A DNA stretch of 64,000 nt from Candidatus Hydrogenedentota bacterium (GTDB taxonomy: Bacteria > Hydrogenedentota > Hydrogenedentia > Hydrogenedentales > JAEUWI01): NCBI GenBank assembly GCA_019637335.1, contig JAHBVV010000010.1:62001-126000 (forward strand), read 5' to 3'. A model generated the notes under the pieces. It did no database searches. It was given only the letters and a program-made list of their open reading frames with translations, and was not told the origin of the DNA. Below are positions 15,510 through 24,343 of the stretch, in pieces (position 1 is the stretch's first letter; every line of letters starts with the position of its first letter). The position numbers were made by a program, and so were the translations under genes.

Positions 15510-16150
15510 TTGCCATTGTAGACTACGGCATGGGAAACCTGCGCAGCGCGCAAAAGGGTTTCGAGAAAGCCGGCTATGAGGCTGTCCTGACCCACGATCC
15601 GGCGGAGATTGACGCCGCGGACGGCGTTGTGGTGCCCGGCGTGGGCGCGTTTAAGGATTGCATGGACGGGCTTCGCGAGAAAGGGCTGGTGGAGCCTATT
15701 CTGGCGGCGGCGCATGGCGGGAAGCCCTTTATGGGCATCTGCGTGGGCCTCCAGCTGCTCTTCGAATACAGCGAAGAGGGCGAGGGGGCGGCTGGCCTCG
15801 GGATTTTCCCGGGCCGGGTGGTCCGTTTTCCGGCTTTTTCGGAGACGGGCCTGAAAGTGCCTCACATGGGTTGGAACCAGCTCGGGCGGGCGAGCGCGCC
15901 GGAGGGCGTGGACCTCCTCGAGTATACCGATGGCGCCCCGTACTGCTATTTTGTCCACAGCTATTACGCCATTCCGCAAGACCCGGCGATCACCAAGGCG
16001 ACATGCTCGTATGGCGTGACCTTTCCGGCGATCGTGGGGCGAGATAATATCGTAGCGACACAGTTTCACCCGGAGAAAAGCCAGGCCGCGGGTATCGCCA
16101 TTCTGCGCGCTTTCGGCGCGATGGTGTCCAGTGTAAGCCAGGTTTCCTGA
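15506..16150 (+). CDS. hisH: imidazole glycerol phosphate synthase, glutaminase subunit
   Basis: The glutaminase partner of HisF supplies ammonia for closing the imidazole ring. The 214-residue class I amidotransferase has the oxyanion region VPGVGAF, the nucleophile in GICVGLQLL, and the His-Glu pair in QFHPEKS. The start is GTG, overlapping the hisB stop. hisF is not adjacent here; a universal stress protein follows instead. Confidence 0.96.
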   Translation: MIAIVDYGMGNLRSAQKGFEKAGYEAVLTHDPAEIDAADGVVVPGVGAFKDCMDGLREKGLVEPILAAAHGGKPFMGICVGLQLLFEYSEEGEGAAGLGIFPGRVVRFPAFSETGLKVPHMGWNQLGRASAPEGVDLLEYTDGAPYCYFVHSYYAIPQDPAITKATCSYGVTFPAIVGRDNIVATQFHPEKSQAAGIAILRAFGAMVSSVSQVS

Positions 16151-16166
16151 AGGTTGGGGAGAGGTT

Positions 16167-16997
16167 ATGATACGACGCATACTGGTGCCTACCGACGGCA
16201 GCGACTCATCCCAGGTGGGTGTGAATTACGCCGTGGCGCTCGCGAAGTCCTTCGACGCGCACGTGCAGGGGATATACGTAATCGATATCAAGCTCCTGGA
16301 GGGCCCTTTCCTCCAGGACCTTTCGGCGTCGCTGGGCACGGCCCCCTACGTGAATTACCAGGGCAACATCTCGATGCTCCTGGAGGAGCGCGGCAAGAGC
16401 GCGCTCCGCGCCTTGAGCGACGCCTGCGAGCGCGCGGGCGTGCGCTGCGACACGGTTCAGGGTTCGGGCGTGGTTTCGCGCGTAATCGTGGAGCACAGCG
16501 GCCTGGCGGATCTGATCGTGATGGGCCGGGGGGGCGAGCACAACGAATGGCTTGAGGGCCTCGTGGGTTCCACGGCGGAGGCCGTTATCCGGCGATCCCC
16601 GCTTCCCGTGCTGATCACGGGCGCGGAAAGCCTGGGCCGGGAGCGGATACTGGTGGCGTACGATGGCAGTTCGCACGCGCAGAACGCGCTGCGGACGGCG
16701 GTTGCGTTTGCGGAAATGTGGAATACGGCCCTGAAAATACTGGTCGTCGGGGAGGATGCCGACAGCCCGGTTGCGGCGGAGGTACAAGCCTACCTGGATG
16801 CCCACAAGGTCGATGGGTCCATCCTCCAGGCGAAGGGAGACCCGGGAGAGCAGATCATCGAGCATGCGGGTGCGCTTGGCGCGGATCTGGTGGTGATGGG
16901 GGCCTACGGGCACTCCAAGGTTAGAGAGCTTGTCGTTGGTAGTACTACAACGTATGTGATCAACCACGCGTCGTGCCCCGTGCTGCTGGCACGCTGA
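16167..16997 (+). CDS. tandem universal stress protein (two UspA domains)
   Basis: The 276-residue protein contains two Usp folds (about 1-146 and 155-276). Each starts with a beta strand and an Asp-Gly-Ser turn (VPTDGSDSS and VAYDGSSHA). The second domain has the canonical G-x2-G-x9-GS ATP-binding pattern (GAYGHSKVRELVVGS). In the first (GRGGEHNEWLEGLVGS) the spacing is one residue longer, so ATP binding there is less certain. GGGAGAGG precedes the ATG. It lies 16 bp after hisH. Confidence 0.92.
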   Translation: MIRRILVPTDGSDSSQVGVNYAVALAKSFDAHVQGIYVIDIKLLEGPFLQDLSASLGTAPYVNYQGNISMLLEERGKSALRALSDACERAGVRCDTVQGSGVVSRVIVEHSGLADLIVMGRGGEHNEWLEGLVGSTAEAVIRRSPLPVLITGAESLGRERILVAYDGSSHAQNALRTAVAFAEMWNTALKILVVGEDADSPVAAEVQAYLDAHKVDGSILQAKGDPGEQIIEHAGALGADLVVMGAYGHSKVRELVVGSTTTYVINHASCPVLLAR

Positions 16998-17023
16998 CAC
17001 GCCCGCGGAGGTGCGAGGACTAG

Positions 17024-17896
17024 ATGGTTATGGCTGAACGCCCAGACGTGCACGAGGCCCTTATTGGCGTGGCGGGAGATTTGCCCGCCCTGCCGGCGGT
17101 GGTGGCCGAAGTTTTGCGTGTGACCGAGGATCCGATGTCGTCGACGTCGGATGTCAGCAGAATTGTTCAGAGCGATCCGGCGATGACGGCCAAGGTGCTC
17201 CGGGTGAGCAATTCGTCGTACTACGGAATGAAGCAATACGTTGGCACGCTGAAACTGGCGCTGGTCATTCTGGGTGTCCGCCAGGTGCGTAACATCGTGC
17301 TGGGCATATCCGTCTTTGAGACGCTCAACGGGCACTCCGATGATGTCCGGATCGCGCAGGACATCTGGAACCGTTCGCTCCACACCGCGGGAATCTGCAA
17401 GAAACTCTGCGAGGCGCTGGGCCTGGCCTTTCAGGGCGAAGAGTTCATTGCCGGTTTGCTCTCGGATATCGGCATTATGGGCCTGCTGCGCAAGGATCCG
17501 GGGAACTACCGGTCAACGTACGAATCGCTTGGGGACAACCTTGAGTTGCTCCGGCAGGCGGAGCAGGCGCAGTTCAAGTTTACCCATGCCCAGGTGGCGG
17601 AGGCGATGGCGGCCCAGTGGAATCTACCGCAGACGCTGACCGATGCGCTCGGGATGCAGTATCCCCGTGAGGGCCAGTCGTTGGCGAACGCCCGCGATCC
17701 GAAGCTTGCCGCCGTGTTGCGCATCGCGCGCGCGCTGAATTCCCGCCAGGAAGGGGGGATTGAAGCGGCGCTCGAAGAGGAGGAGGCTTGGGCGGCGCTG
17801 GATGGCGCCCGCAATCCCGTGACGCGGGAAGAGCGGCCTGGCCTCCTGGCGAGTGTGCAGGATGAAGTAAACGCGCTGCCGGCCATGTCGCTTTGA
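17024..17896 (+). CDS. HDOD domain protein
   Basis: The 290-residue protein is almost entirely an HDOD domain, a non-catalytic relative of HD phosphohydrolases found in bacterial signalling proteins. Typical stretches are LPALPAVVAEVL, SDPAMTAKVLRVSNSSYYG and LGVRQVRNIVLG. There is no receiver or GGDEF domain attached. GGAGG and GAGGA lie upstream; ATG at 17030 is an alternative start two codons on. The target is unknown. Confidence 0.88.
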   Translation: MVMAERPDVHEALIGVAGDLPALPAVVAEVLRVTEDPMSSTSDVSRIVQSDPAMTAKVLRVSNSSYYGMKQYVGTLKLALVILGVRQVRNIVLGISVFETLNGHSDDVRIAQDIWNRSLHTAGICKKLCEALGLAFQGEEFIAGLLSDIGIMGLLRKDPGNYRSTYESLGDNLELLRQAEQAQFKFTHAQVAEAMAAQWNLPQTLTDALGMQYPREGQSLANARDPKLAAVLRIARALNSRQEGGIEAALEEEEAWAALDGARNPVTREERPGLLASVQDEVNALPAMSL

Positions 17897-17935
17897 GCGG
17901 CCGCGCGCGGCCTGGAAATTGAGGTAGCAGTTCGT

Positions 17936-18199
17936 ATGGCATCGAAGGAAAAAGTGGATATTCGGCGTTCGGAGCAGTTCCAGGAAATGGACGACGCCCT
18001 GACCCGGGCCATGGCCGAATTGGATTCGACGATAGATCGCGTGAGCGCCCTGTTTCAGCCCGATGGGCCCGACGCCCCTCCTGAGGCGGGCGAAGCGCCG
18101 CCCGAAACCGAAACCGCCGCCACCACCGATGCCGCTGAAAAACCAGGCGAGCCGCCGAATGAGGACGCCGAAGGCGGCGAGGGCGGGGACCAGGTATAG
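17936..18199 (+). CDS. small acidic protein of unknown function
   Basis: This 87-residue protein has an N-terminal amphipathic or coiled segment (~residues 10-42, including FQEMDDALTRAMAELDSTIDR). A strongly acidic, Pro/Ala/Glu-rich disordered tail follows. GAGGTA lies 11 bases before the ATG, and the gene fits between the HDOD and glycosyltransferase genes on the same strand. I do not recognise a family. Confidence 0.6.
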   Translation: MASKEKVDIRRSEQFQEMDDALTRAMAELDSTIDRVSALFQPDGPDAPPEAGEAPPETETAATTDAAEKPGEPPNEDAEGGEGGDQV

Positions 18200-18275
18200 G
18201 CGGCGCGGCGAGCCGATTGGGCGCCGGCCGCATGATCGTCCATTTCCGCAGGACGGCCCAGGGTGAAACTACACC

Positions 18276-19433
18276 ATGACCGAGCGCCCGCTTCGCATTC
18301 TGTTCACCGATCCCCATTCCGATGGCGGGGGGCAGGTGCGGTATATCCAGACGCTTGCCGGCGCGCTGATACGATCGGGGCACGCGGTGTTTATCGGTTG
18401 CCGTTCCGGCAGCGCGCTCGCGCGGATCGCGTCTGAGATCGGGGCCACGCCGCTGGACTCCTTCCATTTCGCCAGGGGGCTGCGGATCCGGCGTTGGGTG
18501 GAGGATGTTCGCGCCATGCGCGCCCTGCTGCGCCAGATCCGGCCGGACGTTGTGCACGTGAGCGGTTCGCAGGATCATTGGGTGGCCGCGCTCGCCGGCG
18601 CCAATGCCTGGCCGGGGTGCTGCCTCATCCGCACCCGGCACAACACCTACAAGGTGAAACGCGGCCTGGCCAACCGGGTGCTGAACCGGCGCTGGACGGC
18701 GCACCAGATCACGGTATGCGAGATGGTCCGGCAATCGCTCGCGTCGCATCCGGCTTTTGATCCGGATCGCCTGACCGCGATCCACAACGGTGTTGATACG
18801 GTAACCTATCGGCCCGATCCCGAGGCGAGGGCGGCGGCGCGGTCCATGTTCGGCTATACGGACGCCGACTTTGTTTGCGGTATTGCCGCCCGGCTGGTGG
18901 AGGCCAAAGGGCACACATTCCTTTTCGATGCGGCGGCGCGCCTCCGGGACGCGATACCGGAGCTGCGCATCCTGGCGCTTGGCCAGGGGGCGCTCGAACC
19001 GGCGTTGCGGGCGCAGGTCCGGGCGCTTGGCCTGGAGGGCCGGGTCCAGTTCGCGGGGTACCGGGACGACATGCCGCTTTGCGTGCACGCCTTTGACGTT
19101 GGGGTGCTCCCGTCCATCGACTGTGATACCTCCTCCTTCAGCCTCAAGGAGCAGATGGCGGCGGGGCTGCCGGTGGTTGCGTCGGACTACGGCGGGCTCC
19201 CCGAGATCGTAACCGATGGCGTGGAGGGATTCGTTGCGCCCCACGGGACGGTTGAGCCCCTGGCGGAGGCGATCGGGCGCCTGGCGCGCGATCCGGCGCT
19301 GCGCGAGGCCATGGGTCGGCGAGGCCGGGAGCGCGTGCTTCGGGAGTTCTCCCTGGAGGCGTTTGCGGCGCGCACCGCGAGTGTGTACTGTAGTGTGCTT
19401 GCCGGGAAGCATACAACGGGTCTGGAGCGATAA
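18276..19433 (+). CDS. glycosyltransferase family 4 (GT-B fold)
   Basis: The 385-residue protein has the two-domain GT4 layout: N-terminal FTDPHSDGGGQVRYIQTLA, and C-terminal nucleotide-sugar site ending with KEQMAAGLPVVASDYGGLPE. It is the first of three glycosyltransferases in a row (4-bp gap, then 4-bp overlap), so they probably act on one cell-surface glycan, likely LPS. Donor and acceptor are not predictable. The ribosome binding site is weak. Confidence 0.88.
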   Translation: MTERPLRILFTDPHSDGGGQVRYIQTLAGALIRSGHAVFIGCRSGSALARIASEIGATPLDSFHFARGLRIRRWVEDVRAMRALLRQIRPDVVHVSGSQDHWVAALAGANAWPGCCLIRTRHNTYKVKRGLANRVLNRRWTAHQITVCEMVRQSLASHPAFDPDRLTAIHNGVDTVTYRPDPEARAAARSMFGYTDADFVCGIAARLVEAKGHTFLFDAAARLRDAIPELRILALGQGALEPALRAQVRALGLEGRVQFAGYRDDMPLCVHAFDVGVLPSIDCDTSSFSLKEQMAAGLPVVASDYGGLPEIVTDGVEGFVAPHGTVEPLAEAIGRLARDPALREAMGRRGRERVLREFSLEAFAARTASVYCSVLAGKHTTGLER

Positions 19434-19437
19434 CGCG

Positions 19438-20538
19438 ATGAAAATACTGCATCTCGACGAGCAGCGGGGCTGGCGCGGTGGCGAGCAGCAGGCGAGCTGG
19501 CTGATTCAGGCTTCCGCCGCGAAGGGGCACGAGTTGTGGATCGCCGGGCGGCCGGACAGCCGATTTCTCGCATCCGATCACGGCGGCGCGGCCTTGACGC
19601 GCATTACGCTTCCGTTCTGGGCCGAGTTTGATCTGTACACGGCCTGGCGCCTCGCGCAAACGGTATACGAACACGATATCGACATCATTCACGCGCACAC
19701 GAGCCACACCCACACGATCGCATGCCTGGCGCGCCTTTTTGCCCGGCGCGGCGCGGTGGTGGTGTCGCGGCGCGTGAGCTTCCCGCCCCGGCGGGATGCG
19801 GTGAACCGCTGGAAGTATGGCGCGCCGGATGTGTACCTGGCGGTATCGGAGAAGGTGGCGGAGGTGCTTCGCGAGGCCGGTATTGCCCCGGAGAAGGTCC
19901 GCTGTGTGCACAGCGCGGTGGATCCGGAACGCCTCAACGTCGAGAAGGCGGACCGGACCTCGCTGGGCCTGGAGGCGAAGGCGCGTTTCCTGTTTTCGGC
20001 CGGCGCGCTGGTGGGGCACAAGGATCACGCGACACTGCTGGACGCCATGCCGAAGGTGCGGGAGGCCTATCCGGAGTCGCGTCTGCTGATTGCGGGCGAG
20101 GGCGACCTGCGCGAGCCGCTGGAGGCGCAGATTACGGCGCTCGGTCTCCAGGACATGGTTACTCTGCTGGGGCATCGCGAGGACGTTCCCTCGATCCTGC
20201 GCGCGGCCGATCTGTATGTGTCGTCGAGTTGGTCCGAGGGGCTGGGCACATCGGTGCTGGAGGCCCTCGCGTGCGGGGTCCCTGTCGTGGCGACAGTCGC
20301 GGGCGGGATTCCAGAGATGATTGAGCCCGGGAAGACGGGCTATCTGGTGGCGAATCGGGATTCCGAGGCGCTGGCGGACGCCATTATCGAGGCGATTGGA
20401 CACCCCCGTGACGCGAAGAAGTACGCGGAAGCGGGACGGAAACGGGTCGAGCAGGATTTCACCGTTACCGCGATGGTCGAAGGGACGCTTGCGGCCTATG
20501 TTGAGACCATGAATCGCGTGAAGGGTATCTCGGAATGA
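19438..20538 (+). CDS. glycosyltransferase family 4 (GT-B fold)
   Basis: The 366-residue protein has a GT4 N-terminus (HLDEQRGWRGGEQQASWL) and the C-terminal S-W-S-E-GLGTSVLEALACGVPVV donor-site motif with the conserved E-x7-E pattern. ATG at 19438 has GGAG about ten bases upstream, overlapping the end of the previous gene. The longer frame from 19216 would run inside that gene. It overlaps the next gene by four bases. Confidence 0.9.
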   Translation: MKILHLDEQRGWRGGEQQASWLIQASAAKGHELWIAGRPDSRFLASDHGGAALTRITLPFWAEFDLYTAWRLAQTVYEHDIDIIHAHTSHTHTIACLARLFARRGAVVVSRRVSFPPRRDAVNRWKYGAPDVYLAVSEKVAEVLREAGIAPEKVRCVHSAVDPERLNVEKADRTSLGLEAKARFLFSAGALVGHKDHATLLDAMPKVREAYPESRLLIAGEGDLREPLEAQITALGLQDMVTLLGHREDVPSILRAADLYVSSSWSEGLGTSVLEALACGVPVVATVAGGIPEMIEPGKTGYLVANRDSEALADAIIEAIGHPRDAKKYAEAGRKRVEQDFTVTAMVEGTLAAYVETMNRVKGISE

Positions 20539-21338
20539 ACGAATCCTCCCAGCATGAATTGAAGCGGGGCGCCCTGACGGTGTTGATACTGGTGCCGAAC
20601 GCGCGGGATCGGATCGCGCGGTGCCTGGAGAGCGTCGCCTGGGCGGATACGGTGTTTTGCGTGGTGGATACGAAGACCGATGACGGTTCGGACGAGATCG
20701 CGCGTCAGTCGGGCGCGCGGGTGGTTCGCCACACCTACGAGAACGCCGCCGCGCAACGCAATTGGGCGCTTCCGCAGGTTGAGACCGAATGGACCCTGGT
20801 GCTCGACGCGGATGAGTGGGTTTCACCCCCGCTGGCGGCGCGGATTCGGGAGATACTGAGTTCCGGCGACGCGCTCGACGGCTACGATATTAAGCGAGAT
20901 TCGTATTTCTTCGGGAAGCTGATCCGGCACTGCGGCTGGCACCGCGACTACAACCTGCGGCTGTTCCGGACGGCTTCCGGGCGCTACCTGGAGAAACGGG
21001 TGCACTCCCGGGTGGTGGTGCACGGGGACGTGGGGCGTATCGACGCGGTGATGTATCACGATACCTACCGCACCTTCGACGAGTACTTCCGCACGTTCCA
21101 GCGGTTCACCACGTGGGGGGCGGAGGATGCCTGGGAACGGGGCAAGCGCGCGCGCCTTCGCGACCTCATGGCGCGGCCGCTCCTGCGCTTCTTCAAGATG
21201 TACATTATCCGCCAGGGTTTTCGCGACGGGTACCACGGCGCGGTCCTCTGCGGGCTCTCGGCTTGCTCGGTATTCACGAAATATGCCAAACTGTGGGATT
21301 TGGAGCGGCAAGAGAAGGACGGCGGCGCCGGGGGCTGA
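20535..21338 (+). CDS. glycosyltransferase family 2, WaaE/KdtX-like
   Basis: The 267-residue protein resembles the LPS-core glucosyltransferase group WaaE/KdtX. It has a short GT2 domain with VLDADEWVS (the DxD-type metal site), then HSRVVVHG and a C-terminal amphipathic segment. ATGA overlaps the stop of the preceding glycosyltransferase, so the two are coupled. With the Kdo kinases at 29-30.6 kb it argues for LPS-core synthesis. Confidence 0.85.
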   Translation: MNESSQHELKRGALTVLILVPNARDRIARCLESVAWADTVFCVVDTKTDDGSDEIARQSGARVVRHTYENAAAQRNWALPQVETEWTLVLDADEWVSPPLAARIREILSSGDALDGYDIKRDSYFFGKLIRHCGWHRDYNLRLFRTASGRYLEKRVHSRVVVHGDVGRIDAVMYHDTYRTFDEYFRTFQRFTTWGAEDAWERGKRARLRDLMARPLLRFFKMYIIRQGFRDGYHGAVLCGLSACSVFTKYAKLWDLERQEKDGGAGG

Positions 21339-21361
21339 CGCGGCGGAAGTATCAGGTACCA

Positions 21362-23266
21362 ATGAGCTTAGTACGACTGGATAATGTGCGGAAGACCTAT
21401 GCCGGGCGGGACGTCCTCGACGGCGTCGATTTTCGCGTGGAAGAAGGCGAGCATATTGGCCTGATTGGCCGCAATGGCACCGGCAAGTCCACGATATTCC
21501 GCCTGATCACGGGGGAGATCGACCCGGATCGGGGCATAATCGACCGGATGAAGCGGGTGAAAGTCTCGTGTTTGTCCCAGCTGCACCGGGTGGACGAAGG
21601 CAAGACCATCTACGACATTATCCTCGATTCCTTCGCGGATATCGTTCGCCTGGAAGGCGAGCTCGCGGAACTGGAGCACCAGATCGCGGCGGGCTGCGAG
21701 AAGTCCCTCGAAATCTACAGCGAGAAGCAGGAATACTTCACGATCCACGGGGGCTACGACTTTCGCGTCCGGATCAAGCAGGTCTTGCAGGGGCTGGGCT
21801 TCGCGGAAAGCGAGTTCGACCTGGGGTTCACCGCGCTCAGCGGCGGCCAGCGGACCCGGCTCATGCTGGCGCTCGTCCTCTTGCAGGAGGCGGACCTGCT
21901 GTTGCTCGACGAACCGGAGAACCACCTTGACCTGGAAGCCCGCGAGTGGCTGGAAACCTATCTGAAGGAATGCCCCCGCGCTGTCGTGATTATTTCGCAC
22001 GACCGGCAAATGCTGAACAACGTCGTGGAGCGGATAGTGGAGCTGGAGCGGGGCGGCCTGCGGAACTACCCGGGCAACTACGACGCCTATGTCGCCCGCA
22101 AGACGCTCCATCGCGAGCAGCAGCAGGCGGAGTTTGAGCGGCAGCAGGAGTTCATACGCAAGGAGCAGGCGTGGATCGACCGCTTCCGCTACAAGAACAC
22201 CAAGGCCAAGCAGGTCCAGAGCCGCATCAAGCGCCTGGAGAAGATGGAGATGGTGGACGCGCCGCTGGCGGATGCCGCCGCCGTCCGTTTCAAGATGGCC
22301 GACGTGTCGCGGACGGGCGAACTGGTGCTGGAGGCGCGGGATCTCGCGATGGGCTACGGCCCGCTGACGCTCTACAAGCATGTGAGCTTTCGCGTGCACC
22401 GGGGCGAGCGCGTGGGCATCGTGGGGCCGAACGGCAGCGGCAAAACGACCCTGCTGCGCCAGCTCGCGGAAGAGCACGGCGGCCTGGCCGGCACGGTCAC
22501 GCTCGGGCACAAGGTGCAGCGCGGATTCTATGAGCAGAACCACGAATCGCTCAATCCCTCGGCGGATATCCTCACGGAAGTGCACAGCGCGAAGCCGGAA
22601 TGGGTCCCCGAACAGATCCGCAGTTATCTGGGCCGCTTTTTGTTCACCGGCGACGACGTCTTCAAGCCGATCAGCACGCTGAGCGGCGGCGAGCTCAGCC
22701 GGGTGGCCATGGCGAAGCTGCTGTTGAGCGGCTGCAACCTGCTGCTGCTGGACGAACCCACCAACCATCTGGACATCGTGTCGCGCGAGGCGCTGGAGCA
22801 CTCGCTGGCGGGCTTCGAAGGCGCCATGATCGTGGTCAGCCACGACCGGACGCTCATCGACAAACTGGTGGACAAGCTGGTGGTGCTGGAGCGCGGCCAC
22901 GCGAGCGTGCACCTCGGCAACTACGCGGAGTATCGCGGCAGGCAGCAGGCCGAGGCGGCCGCGCCGGCGCCCGTGAAAACCACGGAAGACGTGCTCAAGA
23001 TCCGGCGGGACGGACAGGACAAGAAGAAGCGCGGGAACGATCGCGATCGCCGCAAGCAGAAGGTGAAGCTGGAGAAGCTGGAGGGGGATATCGAGGCGGT
23101 CGAGGCGATGGTGCAGGAACTGGAGGACCGGTTCAGCGAAATCGATCCGTCCGACTACGCCAGGGCGGAGTCCATGAAGCAGGAGTACGAGGCGCTGAAA
23201 CTGGATTTGGATGAACTGTACCGGTCCTGGGAGTCGCTGGCGGCGGGTGAGGAGCAGCAAGTGTGA
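21362..23266 (+). CDS. ABC-F family ATPase (Uup/YheS-like)
   Basis: The 634-residue protein carries two ABC cassettes without membrane helices, as in ribosome-associated ABC-F factors. Cassette 1 has GRNGTGKST, LSGGQRTR and DEPENHLD; cassette 2 has GPNGSGKTT, LSGGELSR and DEPTNHLD. The linker between them is charged, and the C-terminus (~555-634) is a coiled coil as in Uup. The first Walker B region has Glu where Thr is usual (DEPTNHLD). ATG at 21362 follows 23 bp after the glycosyltransferase genes. Its role is probably in translation rather than transport. Confidence 0.92.
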   Translation: MSLVRLDNVRKTYAGRDVLDGVDFRVEEGEHIGLIGRNGTGKSTIFRLITGEIDPDRGIIDRMKRVKVSCLSQLHRVDEGKTIYDIILDSFADIVRLEGELAELEHQIAAGCEKSLEIYSEKQEYFTIHGGYDFRVRIKQVLQGLGFAESEFDLGFTALSGGQRTRLMLALVLLQEADLLLLDEPENHLDLEAREWLETYLKECPRAVVIISHDRQMLNNVVERIVELERGGLRNYPGNYDAYVARKTLHREQQQAEFERQQEFIRKEQAWIDRFRYKNTKAKQVQSRIKRLEKMEMVDAPLADAAAVRFKMADVSRTGELVLEARDLAMGYGPLTLYKHVSFRVHRGERVGIVGPNGSGKTTLLRQLAEEHGGLAGTVTLGHKVQRGFYEQNHESLNPSADILTEVHSAKPEWVPEQIRSYLGRFLFTGDDVFKPISTLSGGELSRVAMAKLLLSGCNLLLLDEPTNHLDIVSREALEHSLAGFEGAMIVVSHDRTLIDKLVDKLVVLERGHASVHLGNYAEYRGRQQAEAAAPAPVKTTEDVLKIRRDGQDKKKRGNDRDRRKQKVKLEKLEGDIEAVEAMVQELEDRFSEIDPSDYARAESMKQEYEALKLDLDELYRSWESLAAGEEQQV

Positions 23267-23431
23267 AAACTGTGTCTTTCGGATGCGGTCACTGCTCGGG
23301 CGCGCGGTGTGCGGGGTCGGGCGCGGGGGTTGGCCGATAAATCGTTGCGCCGGAACGAGAAGGATTACCGGGTAATGACGGGGGCGCTCGCCGGTAAGGT
23401 GTTCGGAAAGCGGGTAAGCCCGAAAAAATAG

Positions 23432-23474
23432 TTGACAATAAAAGGTTTACATGCTATCACAATGTCTGTAAAAT
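23432..23474 (+). promoter_or_regulatory. strong, overlapping sigma70-type promoters
   Basis: Two good promoters overlap here. One is TTGACA (23432-23437), 17 bp, extended -10 TGC-TATCAC (23455-23460). The other is TTTACA (23446-23451), 17 bp, TAAAAT (23469-23474). This AT-rich island stands out in the GC-rich surroundings and points at the two mini-proteins downstream. Confidence 0.75.
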
Positions 23475-23664
23475 AATGCATGGCATGTCGGGTTTCACCA
23501 TGCCGGTGTGGCCATGGTCTGGAGTGGGCCACCCAGCCGGCGCGAAGTTGAGTGCAACCGGTCAAAACGTTAGAGTGGAACGGGGATCGTGTCCGGAGGG
23601 TGTATGCCGCATCTCGGCTGCGCCTCGATAGGTCCGAATGAAGTAGAACAGGAGAACGTCACGC
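23475..23664 (+). other. structured 5' leader of the mini-protein operon
   Basis: About 185 bases separate the promoter from the first mini-protein. Short stems are visible: GGCATG with CATGCC around 23482-23505, and GTGGCC with GGCCAC around 23509-23532. I do not recognise a riboswitch class. A regulatory leader is possible. Confidence 0.35.
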
Positions 23665-23796
23665 ATGAAGCACCACCGGTTGGTGAGCAAAACGCCGCAA
23701 ACGTCCCAGACGAGCAGTAACTTTCAGGCCAAAGTTGACTTCAAGGTCGATTTCACGGCGCAACTTGTTCAGATCGTATTTAACAAGACGACCTAG
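23665..23796 (+). CDS. mini-protein A, 43 residues, unknown function
   Basis: ATG at 23665 has AGGAG ten bases upstream and lies downstream of a strong promoter. The peptide begins MKHHRLVSKTPQTSQTSSNF and ends ..VQIVFNKTT. Its first 35 residues resemble those of mini-protein B (RL-[VI]-[ST]-K-x-P, then TS..NF..K), so the two look like a tandem duplication. It is basic at the N-terminus with alternating polar and hydrophobic residues in the middle, and has no signal peptide. It could be a small structural protein, a peptide precursor or a regulator. Confidence 0.55.
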   Translation: MKHHRLVSKTPQTSQTSSNFQAKVDFKVDFTAQLVQIVFNKTT

Positions 23797-23813
23797 ACTC
23801 CGGGGATTCCGCA

Positions 23814-24050
23814 ATGAAATTCAACCCACATCTTCGCTTAATTACGAAAGCGCCCACCTCGGCCCAGACCAACTTTGCCATTAAGCTGCAAGGCACGCTG
23901 GACATCATCGACACGCTGTTGCTCGCGCAGCGCCAGGCCCAGTGGAAGGCCTTCTTCCCCGAAGGCGGCGCCGAGGGCGAGTCCGGCAACACCGGCGGCA
24001 CTGGTGGAACCGGCGGTATTGGTGGAATCGGCGGCGGCGGCGACCAGTAG
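23814..24050 (+). CDS. mini-protein B, 78 residues, Gly-rich tail
   Basis: Starting 17 bp after mini-protein A, this peptide has a similar N-terminal part (RLITKAPTSAQTNFAIKLQG), then a helix (IIDTLLLAQRQAQWKAFF). It ends in a Gly/Thr/Ile-rich tail of 20 or so residues (GGTGGTGGIGGIGGGG). The leader-plus-Gly-tail outline recalls precursor peptides of modified natural products, but no modification enzyme is next to it. Function unknown. Confidence 0.6.
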   Translation: MKFNPHLRLITKAPTSAQTNFAIKLQGTLDIIDTLLLAQRQAQWKAFFPEGGAEGESGNTGGTGGTGGIGGIGGGGDQ

Positions 24051-24087
24051 CCGATCCGCGCTTCCTCACGCAGGTAATGGATCTATA

Positions 24088-24130
24088 GGCCCGCTCGTGT
24101 CCAACTGGGCGCGGGCGGGCTGTTCTTGTT
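24088..24130 (+). terminator. possible terminator after the mini-protein genes
   Basis: GCCCGC at 24089-24094 can pair with GCGGGC at 24111-24116 and is followed by a T-rich stretch (TGTTCTTGTT). The loop is long (16 nt) and the T-run is broken, so confidence is low. Confidence 0.35.
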
Positions 24131-24189
24131 CGTGACCGGGGCGCGCTTTTTCGAATCGCAGACAGGCATGTGTGCGAGATTGAAGCGCC

Positions 24190-24265
24190 TTGCGGCGCTG
24201 TGGACAGGCGGGACGCCTATCCTACTTTTTTGCGGCGCCTTGGACAGGCGGGACGCGTGTCCAAC
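24190..24265 (+). repeat. two tandem copies of a ~40-bp palindromic repeat
   Basis: TGCGGCGC, then TGGACAGGCGGGACGC and a TATCC/TGTCC end occurs twice in a row with few differences. In the second copy the GGACA and TGTCC ends make a hairpin. The spacing between genes here is otherwise empty. Confidence 0.65.
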
Positions 24266-24343
24266 ATTGCATGTGGACGCGGGGAGGGGCGGTCGCTGGT
24301 AGCATTGTCTGCTTACCGGCGTTTGTGGATTCTGGCCGATCTT

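Noticed and set aside
14919-16150. Full histidine operon
   Set aside because: Only hisB and hisH are here; hisA, hisF and others are not in the window.
21368-23260. Long open frame antisense to the ABC-F gene (630 codons)
   Set aside because: Antisense to a gene with all family motifs; product rich in Leu/Gln/His/Arg without domains.
24190-24265. Short CRISPR or attachment site
   Set aside because: Only two adjacent copies with no spacer, and no integrase or cas gene nearby.
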